A stretch of DNA of 5,941 nucleotides from Gemmatimonadota bacterium (lineage in GTDB: Bacteria; Gemmatimonadota; Gemmatimonadetes; Longimicrobiales; RSA9): assembly GCA_019689775.1 (NCBI GenBank), contig JADGGV010000270.1, positions 1 through 5,941 of the forward strand, read 5' to 3'. Under the pieces are notes generated by a model, which saw only the letters and a list, made by a program, of their open reading frames with translations, was not told where the DNA came from and did not search any database. The position numbers were made by a program, and so were the translations under genes. Positions 1 to 5,929 of the stretch are shown here, one piece after another; the first letter of the stretch is position 1, and every line of letters begins with the position of its first letter.

Positions 1-36
1 GGCCACGAGCCCCCATCCCCCCGCCGCTCGCGTGCG

Positions 37-81
37 CCGGTCTCCGGCTCTAACTTTCCCGACGCGGGTAATCGAGACCGG
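37..81. repeat. Short inverted repeat in the ispG leader
   Basis: CCGGTCTC (37-44) and GAGACCGG (74-81) are perfect 8-base inverted copies separated by 29 bases. The spacer contains a smaller CCCG/CGGG dyad (58-61 and 65-68) and the only mildly AT-rich stretch nearby (TCTAACTTT, about 49-57). I see no good -35/-10 pair in 1-139, so the promoter of ispG is either weak by consensus or lies upstream of the window. Function is unknown, and in DNA this GC-rich an 8-base dyad can arise by chance. Confidence 0.3.
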
Positions 82-127
82 GGGCCCGACATCCCCCGCG
101 GGACCCGACATCATCCCCCATCCGAAC

Positions 128-133
128 GGAGAG
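128..133 (+). promoter_or_regulatory. Shine-Dalgarno sequence of ispG
   Basis: GGAGAG sits 6 nt before the ATG at 140. It decides the start in favour of this ATG over the upstream in-frame GTG at 32, which has only C-rich sequence in front of it. Confidence 0.8.
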
Positions 134-139
134 ACCGGG

Positions 140-1378
140 ATGCCCCAGCTCGAGCGGCGGCGGACGACGACGGTGGACGTGGGCGGGGTGCGCGTGGGGA
201 GCGCGCACCCGATCGTCGTCCAGTCGATGACGAACACGGACACCGCCGATCCGGTGGCGACCGCGGCGCAGGTCGAGGAGCTGGCGCTGGCGGGGAGCGA
301 GCTGGTCCGCATCACGGTGAACACGGAGGAGGCGGCGGCGGCGGTGCCGGAGATCGTGGCGCGGCTGCGGGACGCGGGCTGCGACGTCCCGGTCATCGGC
401 GACTTCCACTACAACGGCCATCTGCTGCTGACGAAGTACCCGGCGTGCGCGGCGGCGCTGGCGAAGTACCGCATCAACCCCGGGAACGTCGGCGCAAAGC
501 GCCACGACGAGAACTTCCGCACGATCGTGCGGGCGGCGCTGGAGCACGGCAAGCCGGTGCGGATCGGCGTGAACTGGGGCTCGCTCGACCAGCAGCTTCT
601 GACGGAGCTGATGGACGAGAACGCGCGCCGGCCGGATCCGCTGGACGCGAAGACCGTGATGATCGAGGCGATGGTGCAGAGCGCGCTTCGCTCGGCGGCG
701 CTGGCCGAGGAGACGGGGCTCGGGCACGACCGGATCATCCTGTCGTGCAAGGTGTCGGGCGTGCAGGACCTGGTGCGCGTGTACACGGAGCTGGCGGCGC
801 GCTGCGACTACCCGTTGCACCTGGGGCTGACCGAGGCCGGGATGGGGATGAAGGGGATCGTCGCGTCGACGGCCGGGCTGTCGATCCTGCTCCAGCGTGG
901 GATCGGCGACACGATCCGCGTCTCGCTCACGCCCCGCCCGGGCGCCTCGCGCACCGAGGAAGTGCTCGTCGCGCAGCAGGTGCTCCAGTCGCTCGAGCTG
1001 CGCAGCTTCATGCCGCAGGTCACCTCCTGCCCCGGCTGCGGCCGCACGACGAGCACCTTCTTCCAGCAGATGGCCGAGGAGATCCAGGACTACATTCGCG
1101 AGCGGATGCCGGAGTGGCGCGTCGCTTATCCCGGCGTCGAGGAGCTGCGGGTCGCGGTCATGGGGTGCGTCGTGAACGGCCCCGGCGAGTCGAAGCACGC
1201 GAACCTCGGCATCAGCCTCCCCGGCACGTTCGAGGAGCCGAAGGCGCCCGTCTACGTCGACGGCCGCCTCTTCACCACGCTGCGCGGCGAGACGCTGGTG
1301 CAGGACTTCCTCCGCATCCTCGACGACTACGTCGCCTCGCGCTACGGCGACGGCGTCGCCGCCGCCCTCCCCGGCTGA
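140..1378 (+). CDS. ispG: IspG (GcpE), 4-hydroxy-3-methylbut-2-enyl diphosphate synthase
   Basis: This is the penultimate enzyme of the cytoplasmic MEP isoprenoid pathway. It reductively opens 2-C-methyl-D-erythritol 2,4-cyclodiphosphate to HMBPP using a [4Fe-4S] cluster and electrons from flavodoxin or ferredoxin. The protein is 412 aa. An N-terminal TIM-barrel part (about 9-290) carries VQSMTNTDT at 27-35, IGDFHYNGH at 86-94, RINPGNVG at 111-118 and RIGVNWGSLD at 141-150. A C-terminal cluster domain carries CPGCGR (Cys297, Cys300) and MGCVVNGPGE (Cys343, Glu350). These match the three Cys and one Glu ligands known in the family, so the enzyme should be active. The Cys300-Cys343 spacing is about 11 residues longer than in E. 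coli IspG. ATG at 140 is chosen because GGAGAG lies 6 nt upstream and family similarity begins there. An in-frame GTG at 32 would add 36 unlike residues. The gene converges on the efflux operon and is functionally unrelated to it. Confidence 0.97.
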   Translation: MPQLERRRTTTVDVGGVRVGSAHPIVVQSMTNTDTADPVATAAQVEELALAGSELVRITVNTEEAAAAVPEIVARLRDAGCDVPVIGDFHYNGHLLLTKYPACAAALAKYRINPGNVGAKRHDENFRTIVRAALEHGKPVRIGVNWGSLDQQLLTELMDENARRPDPLDAKTVMIEAMVQSALRSAALAEETGLGHDRIILSCKVSGVQDLVRVYTELAARCDYPLHLGLTEAGMGMKGIVASTAGLSILLQRGIGDTIRVSLTPRPGASRTEEVLVAQQVLQSLELRSFMPQVTSCPGCGRTTSTFFQQMAEEIQDYIRERMPEWRVAYPGVEELRVAVMGCVVNGPGESKHANLGISLPGTFEEPKAPVYVDGRLFTTLRGETLVQDFLRILDDYVASRYGDGVAAALPG

Positions 1379-1437
1379 GCCGGCCCGCCGCATCCGCTCC
1401 GCACCGGGTCGCCATCGTCGCCTTCCGCGCGATCGCT
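1379..1437. other. 59-bp gap between converging ispG and emrB ends
   Basis: Both units run into this gap. No hairpin followed by a T run is visible on either strand. The best dyad is CCGGCT-G-AGCCGG at 1371-1383, which straddles the ispG stop codon and has no U-tract. An 8-base palindrome GCGATCGC lies at 1429-1436. Termination may be Rho-dependent, or the two convergent transcripts may overlap. Confidence 0.5.
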
Positions 1438-3009
1438 TCACGCCGCGACCGGGCCGGCCGCGCGGGGGTCGTTCTTCCGGAGCAGGAAGGAGAGCGCGAA
1501 CATCAGCGCGGCGGCGGCGGCGAGCAGCCAGAACACGTCGACGTAGGCGAGGCTCGCGGCCTGGGCCCGGACCATCGCGTAGATCCGGGCGAGCGCCTGG
1601 CGCTGGGCCTCGTACGCGCCGAGGCCCGCGCGCGCGAGCCGGCCGCTGAGCGCCTCGAGCAGCTCCCGGAACGTCGGGTTGTCGGGCGCGGCGTGGCCCA
1701 CGAGGTACGTCTGATGGAAGGCGGTGCGCCGGGCCAGGATCGTCGTGACGAGCGAGGTGCCGATGCTGCTGCCGAGGTTGCGCATGAAGTTGAGGAGGCC
1801 GGCGGCGCTGTTGTTCTTCTCGGGCGGGAGGCCGACGTAGGCGGCGAGCGTGATCGGCACGAAGAGCAACGGCAGCCCGGCCGACTGGAGCAGGCGCAGG
1901 TCGCGGGCCGATCGGAAGTCGATCCCGAGGTTGAGCCAGCGCGCGGAGATCGCCATCGAGACGGCGACCGCGGCCCAGCCGACGGCGATCAGGATGCGCG
2001 CCGGGATCCGGCTCGAGATCTTCCCCACGATCGGCAGCATGACGAGCAGGACGACGGCGCTCGAGGAGAGCACGAGCCCGGCCTTCTGCGCCGTGTAGCC
2101 GAGCAGCTCCTGGAGGTAGCGCGGCATCATGACCAGGCTGCTGAAGTAGATCATGCCCAGCATCAGGATCATGACGTTCGCGCTCAGGAAGTTGAAGTTG
2201 CGGAGCAGGCGCAGCTCGATGATCGGGCGCTCGTGGGACCACTCGCGGATCGCGAGCGCGGTCAGACAGACGACCGCCGTGACCGCCAGGATCGTGATGA
2301 GGCGGGAGGCGAACCAGTCCTCCTGCTGCCCCTTGTCGAGCATCACCTGGAGCGCGCCGACGCCGAGGACGAGCAGGGCGAAGCCGATGGCGTCGAGCCG
2401 GACGCCGGCGTTGCGGAGCCGGGTGAGGTAGGGCGGATCCTCTACGAGCTGGAGCACGAGCAGCAGGGCCAGGAGCACGACGGGCACGTTGATCAGGAAG
2501 ATCCAGCGCCAGGACTCGTTGTCGACGATCCAGCCGCCGAGCGTGGGCCCGACGATCGGCGCCGTGACGGCCGTGACGCCGTAGAACGAGAACGCCATGC
2601 CGCGCCGCTCGGGCGGGAACGTGTCCACGAGGATCGCCTGCGCCATCGGCTGGAGCCCGCCGCCGCCGGCCCCCTGGAGGACGCGGAACACGAGCAATGA
2701 CAGCAGGTTGGGCGCGATCCCGCAGAGGAACGAGCTGACGCCGAAGAGCGCGATGCACGTCATGAAGAAGCGCTTGCGCCCGAACGCGCCGGCCAGCCAG
2801 CCGCTGATCGGCAACACGACCGCGTTGGCGGCGATGTAGGAGGTGAGCACCCACGTCGTCTCGTCGGTGGTGGCGCCGAGGCTGCCGCCGATGTGCGGCA
2901 GCGCGACGTTCGCGATGCTCGTGTCCAGCACCTCCATGAACGCCGCCAGCGAGACGACGAACGTGATCAGCCACGGATTGTGGGCGGGGCGCCGATCCGG
3001 CGTGCTCAT
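1438..3009 (-). CDS. emrB: EmrB/QacA-type MFS multidrug efflux pump (DHA2 family, 14 TM)
   Basis: This is an inner-membrane proton-coupled drug:H+ antiporter, the energised part of an EmrAB-TolC-type tripartite pump. The protein is 523 aa, the usual DHA2 size. Family marks in order: TM1 motif LDTSIANVALP (28-38) with membrane-embedded Asp29; motif A GWLAGAFGRKRFF (70-82) in the TM2-TM3 loop; the LQGAGGGGLQP turn (111-121); antiporter motif C ending in PIVGPTLGGW (151-160); and LQVMLDKGQQEDWF (220-233). NFMRNLGSSIGTS follows in the second half, then a long presumed periplasmic loop (about 427-488) before the last helix (about 489-510). ATG at 3009 overlaps the emrA stop as ATGA. No strong Shine-Dalgarno is visible, so translation is probably coupled to emrA. 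The DHA2 family is clear, but the substrate (drugs, fatty acids, bile salts, siderophore-like compounds or others) cannot be told. The gene name reflects family and context, not proven orthology. Confidence 0.95.
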   Translation of the reverse strand: MSTPDRRPAHNPWLITFVVSLAAFMEVLDTSIANVALPHIGGSLGATTDETTWVLTSYIAANAVVLPISGWLAGAFGRKRFFMTCIALFGVSSFLCGIAPNLLSLLVFRVLQGAGGGGLQPMAQAILVDTFPPERRGMAFSFYGVTAVTAPIVGPTLGGWIVDNESWRWIFLINVPVVLLALLLVLQLVEDPPYLTRLRNAGVRLDAIGFALLVLGVGALQVMLDKGQQEDWFASRLITILAVTAVVCLTALAIREWSHERPIIELRLLRNFNFLSANVMILMLGMIYFSSLVMMPRYLQELLGYTAQKAGLVLSSSAVVLLVMLPIVGKISSRIPARILIAVGWAAVAVSMAISARWLNLGIDFRSARDLRLLQSAGLPLLFVPITLAAYVGLPPEKNNSAAGLLNFMRNLGSSIGTSLVTTILARRTAFHQTYLVGHAAPDNPTFRELLEALSGRLARAGLGAYEAQRQALARIYAMVRAQAASLAYVDVFWLLAAAAALMFALSFLLRKNDPRAAGPVAA

Positions 3010-4349
3010 CGGAGCAGGATCGCGGGCTCGACCGACATCCCCGGGCCGAGCACGCGCGTCGAGTCCGGCGGACCCGTCAGCAGGATCTTCACCGGCACGC
3101 GCTGCGTGACCTTCACGAAGTTGCCGGTCGCGTTCTCCGGCGGGAGCAGGCTGAACGCGGCGCCGCTCCCCGCCTGGATCCCCTGCACCACACCCTGGAA
3201 GACCGTGTCGGGGTAGGCGTCGACCCTGATCCGGACCGGCAGGCCGGGCCGGATCCGCTTGAGCTGCGTCTCCTTGAAGTTGGCGACGACGTAGACCGAA
3301 TCCGGCACGATTGAGAGCAGGCGCTGGCCGACCTGCACGTAGTCGCCTCGTTGCACCTCCTTGCGCGTGATGCGCCCCGCAGTCGGGGCGCGCAGCTTCG
3401 TGTACGACAGCTCCAGCTCGGCCTGGCGCACGGCGGCCTGCTTCTGGGCGATCTCCGCTCGCGCCTGCGCGGCCTGGGCGCGGCTGTACCGGACCTGGTC
3501 CGGCGCCGCCAGCGCGCCCGTGAGCCTGGCGCGCGACGCCCCGACCTCGGCGCTCTGCTGCTGCACCTGCGCGGCCGCGGCCCGCTCCGCCCGGCGCGCG
3601 GCTTCGAGCCTCGCCTGCGCCGTGCGATAGGCGGCCAGCGCATCGTCGGCTTCCTGGCGCGAGACCGCGCCGGTCCCGCGCAGGCTCGCGTAGCGCGTCG
3701 CCGCCGCGCGCGAGCGGTCGACCTCCGCTTCGGCCGCGAGCGTCTCCGCGCGCCGCTGCTCCAGCTCCTGACGCGCGGCCTGCGTCTGCTGCCGCGCCTG
3801 CTCGACGCCGGCCGCCGCTTCGCGCACGCCGGCGCCGGACGTCGTGGCGACCAGGTCCACGTTGATCTCCGCCGCGTCGTGCGTGGCGATCGCCGCCGCG
3901 AGGTCCGCTCGCGCCTGGTTCAGCCGGGCCTCGACGTCGCGCGGATCCAGCTCCAGCAGCAGGTCGCCCGCCTGCACGTGCTGGTTGTCGACCACCAGCA
4001 GCCGGGCGACGTGGCTTGCGACCCTCGGGCTGACGTCGACGACGTCCGCCTGGATGAACGCGTCGTCGGTGGAGATGCGGGTGCGCGCCCGCAACACGGC
4101 GCGGACGATGTAGAGCGCGCCCGCGGCCAGGAACAGCGCGACGACCGCGAGCACCCAGCGGCGCGGCCGGCGCCGACCGCGCCGGGCGGCGCGCTCGTCG
4201 CGCTTCGGCGGCTCGCCGCCGCCCGCCGGCCCCGCCCCCCCCGCCCCCGGCCGCGCGCGCCCGCCCCCCCGGCCCGCCGCAGCTGGCGCGGGCGGCGCGC
4301 CGTCGCCGGTCGGCTGCGCCCCGTCGCCGGTCGGGTGTGGCCGGCTCAT
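3006..4349 (-). CDS. emrA: EmrA/HlyD-type membrane-fusion (periplasmic adaptor) protein
   Basis: This adaptor links the EmrB pump to the outer-membrane factor. The protein is 447 aa, against about 390 for E. coli EmrA; most of the excess is the N-terminal tail. Residues 1-63 are a cytoplasmic low-complexity Pro/Gly/Ala tail ending in an Arg-rich patch. One TM helix follows at about 65-85. The first half of the lipoyl/barrel-sandwich domain (about 103-137, including DVSPRVASHVARLLV) comes next. A long Ala/Gln/Glu/Arg alpha-helical hairpin spans about 138-315. The second lipoyl half has LRAPTAGRITRK at 319-330. The beta-barrel region carries VVANFKETQLKRI (354-366) and FSLLPPENATGNFVKV (399-414), typical of EmrA proteins. 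ATG at 4349 overlaps the upstream gene's stop as ATGA; a weak GGACGGG lies 6 nt upstream. The stop overlaps the emrB start in the same way. Family assignment is firm; the start within the tail is slightly less so. Confidence 0.94.
   Translation of the reverse strand: MSRPHPTGDGAQPTGDGAPPAPAAAGRGGGRARPGAGGAGPAGGGEPPKRDERAARRGRRRPRRWVLAVVALFLAAGALYIVRAVLRARTRISTDDAFIQADVVDVSPRVASHVARLLVVDNQHVQAGDLLLELDPRDVEARLNQARADLAAAIATHDAAEINVDLVATTSGAGVREAAAGVEQARQQTQAARQELEQRRAETLAAEAEVDRSRAAATRYASLRGTGAVSRQEADDALAAYRTAQARLEAARRAERAAAAQVQQQSAEVGASRARLTGALAAPDQVRYSRAQAAQARAEIAQKQAAVRQAELELSYTKLRAPTAGRITRKEVQRGDYVQVGQRLLSIVPDSVYVVANFKETQLKRIRPGLPVRIRVDAYPDTVFQGVVQGIQAGSGAAFSLLPPENATGNFVKVTQRVPVKILLTGPPDSTRVLGPGMSVEPAILLR
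4300..4334 (-). repeat. 21-base period tandem repeat at the start of emrA
   Basis: The 14-mer CCGTCGCCGGTCGG on the + strand occurs at 4300-4313 and again at 4321-4334, a 21-base period. In the protein it gives two 7-residue units, PTGDGAQ and PTGDGAP (residues 6-19). It lies in the variable cytoplasmic tail, just upstream of runs of 7 G (4264-4270) and 8 G (4235-4242) on the coding strand. This looks like replication-slippage-prone low-complexity DNA with no known function. Confidence 0.7.
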
Positions 4350-5773
4350 GGCGGGCCCGTCCGGGGCGGCGCCGTGACGTTCCAGCCGCCGCCCAGCGCC
4401 TTGTAGAGCTGTACGACCGCCTGGAGCTGATCGCCGATCGCCGACGCGAGGTCGATCTCGGCCGCGGTGAGCTGGCGTTCGGCATCGAGCACGTCGAGGT
4501 AGGTGCCGAGCCCCTCGACGTAGCGGACGTTCGCGAGCTGGAGCGCGCGCCGCGCGGCGACGACCTGCGCGCCGAGGGCGGCGCGCGCCTCGGCCGCGGC
4601 GCGCTGGAACGCCAGCGCATCGTTCACCTCGCGGAACGCCTGCTGCACGGTCTTCTCGTACATGATCGCCGCCTCGTCCTCGCGGGCGCGCGCCGCCTCC
4701 AGCTCGCCGCGCAGCGTCCCGCCGTGGAAGACGGGCACGCGCACGAGCGAGAGCAGCACCCAGGACTGCGACTTGCCGTCCAGCAGGTCGGAGAGCTCAC
4801 GGCTCACGGCGCTGTACGCGCCGGTGAGCGAGATCTGCGGGAAGAGCTGGGCGAGGGTGGAGCGGCTGCGGGCGTTGGCCGCGATCAGCCGCCGCTCGGC
4901 CGCGCGGATGTCGGGGCGGCGCGCGAGCAGTGTGCTGGGCAGCCCGACCGGCACGCACGGCGGCACGGTCTGCTCGGTGAGGACCGTCCCGCGCGGGATG
5001 CGGCCCGGGTTCCGACCGAGCAGGATGCTGATCTCGTTCTCGGCCTCGGCGATCTGCCGGTCGACGGCGGGCACCTGCGCCTGCGCCGCGGCCAGCTCCT
5101 GCTCGGCGCGCCGCAGGTCCAGATCCGATGCGAGCCCGGCGTCCACCCGCTTGCGCACCAGCGCGAGCGAGGCGCGGCGCGTCTCGACGGTCTGGCGGGA
5201 CACCGCCGCGATGCGGTCCAGCCGCAGCAGGTCGAAGTAGCCCCGGGCGACGTCGGCGATGAGCGTCGTGATGACGACCTGGCGGTCGCTCGCGCTCGCC
5301 TCGTAGTCGGCGCGCGCGGCCCTCGTCGCCTGGCGAAGCCGTCCCCAGAGGTCGACCTGGTAGGAGACGTCCAGGCCGCCGGCGAAGATCCCGAGCGTCG
5401 ACGGGCCGGAGGCCGGGGCGCCGGGCGGACCGGCGGGCAGGATGCCCGGCATGCGGGTGTCGATCCGGGCGGCCAGCGCGCTCACCTGCGGAAGCTGCGC
5501 GCCCCGCGTCGCCACGAGCTGCGCCCGCGCTTCGCGGACGCGCTCGATGGCCAGCCCCAGGTCCTTGTTCTCCTCCAGCGCCGTGCGGATGAGCTGCTGG
5601 AGCACGGTGTCGTCGAAGACGCGCCACCAGGCGACGTCGGCGATCGAGGCGGCGCCCGTGTCGCCGTCGACGCGCCAGCGGGTCGGCGTCGGCACGACGG
5701 GTCGCGTGTATGGGGCACCCACCGAGCAGCCGGCGAGAATGGCGGCCAGCAGGAGATGCCGAGGCCGGAGCAT
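4346..5773 (-). CDS. Outer-membrane factor lipoprotein, NodT/OprM-type (TolC superfamily)
   Basis: This is the outer-membrane exit duct of the tripartite pump, expected to be a trimer of beta-barrel plus periplasmic alpha-barrel. The protein is 475 aa, normal for the family. The start at 5773 gives a short lipoprotein signal, MLRPRHLLLAAILAGC, with lipobox L-A-G-C and lipidated Cys16. Ser17 at +2 is compatible with outer-membrane sorting. Two OEP repeats follow, at about 57-250 and 278-462. Hallmarks are SYQVDLWGRLR (137-147), LLARRPDIRAAERRLIAANA (282-301), FPQISLTGAYS (311-321), VPVFHGGTLRGEL (346-358), YVEGLGTYLDVLDAERQL (418-435) and the terminal LYKALGGGW. GAGGGA lies 7 nt before this ATG. 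A longer in-frame start at 5878 would bury the signal peptide behind 35 extra residues and is rejected. This is the first gene of the operon; its stop overlaps the emrA start as ATGA. RND systems also use this family, but the neighbours here point to an EmrAB partner. Confidence 0.94.
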   Translation of the reverse strand: MLRPRHLLLAAILAGCSVGAPYTRPVVPTPTRWRVDGDTGAASIADVAWWRVFDDTVLQQLIRTALEENKDLGLAIERVREARAQLVATRGAQLPQVSALAARIDTRMPGILPAGPPGAPASGPSTLGIFAGGLDVSYQVDLWGRLRQATRAARADYEASASDRQVVITTLIADVARGYFDLLRLDRIAAVSRQTVETRRASLALVRKRVDAGLASDLDLRRAEQELAAAQAQVPAVDRQIAEAENEISILLGRNPGRIPRGTVLTEQTVPPCVPVGLPSTLLARRPDIRAAERRLIAANARSRSTLAQLFPQISLTGAYSAVSRELSDLLDGKSQSWVLLSLVRVPVFHGGTLRGELEAARAREDEAAIMYEKTVQQAFREVNDALAFQRAAAEARAALGAQVVAARRALQLANVRYVEGLGTYLDVLDAERQLTAAEIDLASAIGDQLQAVVQLYKALGGGWNVTAPPRTGPP

Positions 5774-5780
5774 CGCGCCG

Positions 5781-5786
5781 TCCCTC
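5781..5786 (-). promoter_or_regulatory. Shine-Dalgarno sequence of the outer-membrane factor gene
   Basis: GAGGGA on the - strand, within a longer purine run (GGGAAGAGGGA), ends 7 nt before the ATG at 5773. It is the strongest ribosome-binding site in the operon and supports the start that yields an intact lipoprotein signal. Confidence 0.8.
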
Positions 5787-5803
5787 TTCCCGTTCCACCC
5801 ACA

Positions 5804-5821
5804 GCGGTCGGTCCCGACCGC
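5804..5821. promoter_or_regulatory. 18-bp palindrome in the efflux operon leader
   Basis: GCGGTCGG (5804-5811) and CCGACCGC (5814-5821) are perfect inverted copies around a 2-base centre, 30 bases upstream of the outer-membrane factor start. As DNA it has the size of a MarR- or TetR-type operator. As RNA it could form a 7-bp stem with a 4-base loop just ahead of the ribosome-binding site. The dyad is seen directly; its function is inference. Confidence 0.4.
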
Positions 5822-5884
5822 GCCTCCCGGGGCGAAGGATGCATGCCAGCCGCGCGCTCCGTCGCCTCGTGGACGCACCCGTAC

Positions 5885-5920
5885 CCGTCCCCGGCCGCGA
5901 TCGGCGGAGACCGGGGACGG
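5885..5920. promoter_or_regulatory. 36-bp interrupted inverted repeat beside the probable promoter
   Basis: CCGTCCCCGG (5885-5894) and CCGGGGACGG (5911-5920) are perfect 10-base inverted copies with a 16-base spacer. The spacer holds a smaller CCGC-GATCG-GCGG dyad (5895-5907). One arm lies only 3 bases from the -10-like box at 5924-5929, so it would cover the transcription start region of a leftward promoter. It is a candidate repressor operator or, if transcribed, a very stable 5'-leader hairpin. No regulator gene is present in the window to support either reading. Confidence 0.4.
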
Positions 5921-5923
5921 TCT

Positions 5924-5929
5924 GTTATA
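5924..5929 (-). promoter_or_regulatory. -10-like box of the efflux operon
   Basis: TATAAC on the - strand matches the sigma-70 -10 consensus at 5 of 6 positions. It sits in TTTATAACAGA, the most AT-rich patch of an otherwise extremely GC-rich window. It would start transcription near 5917, giving a leader of about 145 nt. The matching -35 element would fall beyond 5941 and cannot be checked. The same patch reads TATAAA on the + strand (5926-5931), so it could also serve a divergent gene, but no -35-like hexamer is at the right distance on that strand. Confidence 0.45.

Noticed and set aside
32..139. GTG at 32 as a longer start for ispG
   Set aside because: It would add 36 residues unlike the family, with no ribosome-binding site ahead of it. 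The ATG at 140 has GGAGAG at the right distance.
1429..1436. GCGATCGC octamer resembling the cyanobacterial HIP1 element
   Set aside because: It is a single copy in the intergenic gap. HIP1 is meaningful only when strongly over-represented, and GC-rich DNA yields it by chance.
445..2700. A 751-aa open frame on the + strand crossing ispG and the antisense of emrB
   Set aside because: The translation is low-complexity Arg/Ala/Glu/Asp/His sequence without motifs. It shadows two genes with clear family matches.
50..2974. A 974-aa open frame on the - strand crossing ispG and emrB
   Set aside because: It runs antisense to ispG and out of frame with emrB, with a very Arg/His/Ala-rich translation and no domain. 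This is typical of GC-rich DNA, where stops are rare.
3351..4406. A 351-aa + strand frame opposite emrA
   Set aside because: It is a mirror of the coiled-coil coding region, rich in Arg/Leu/Ala repeats, and starts without a ribosome-binding site or recognisable domain.
5774..5878. Upstream ATG at 5878 as the start of the outer-membrane factor
   Set aside because: The extra 35 residues are Gly/Arg-rich and would put the lipoprotein signal and lipobox inside the chain. The strong Shine-Dalgarno sequence at 5781-5786 serves the ATG at 5773.
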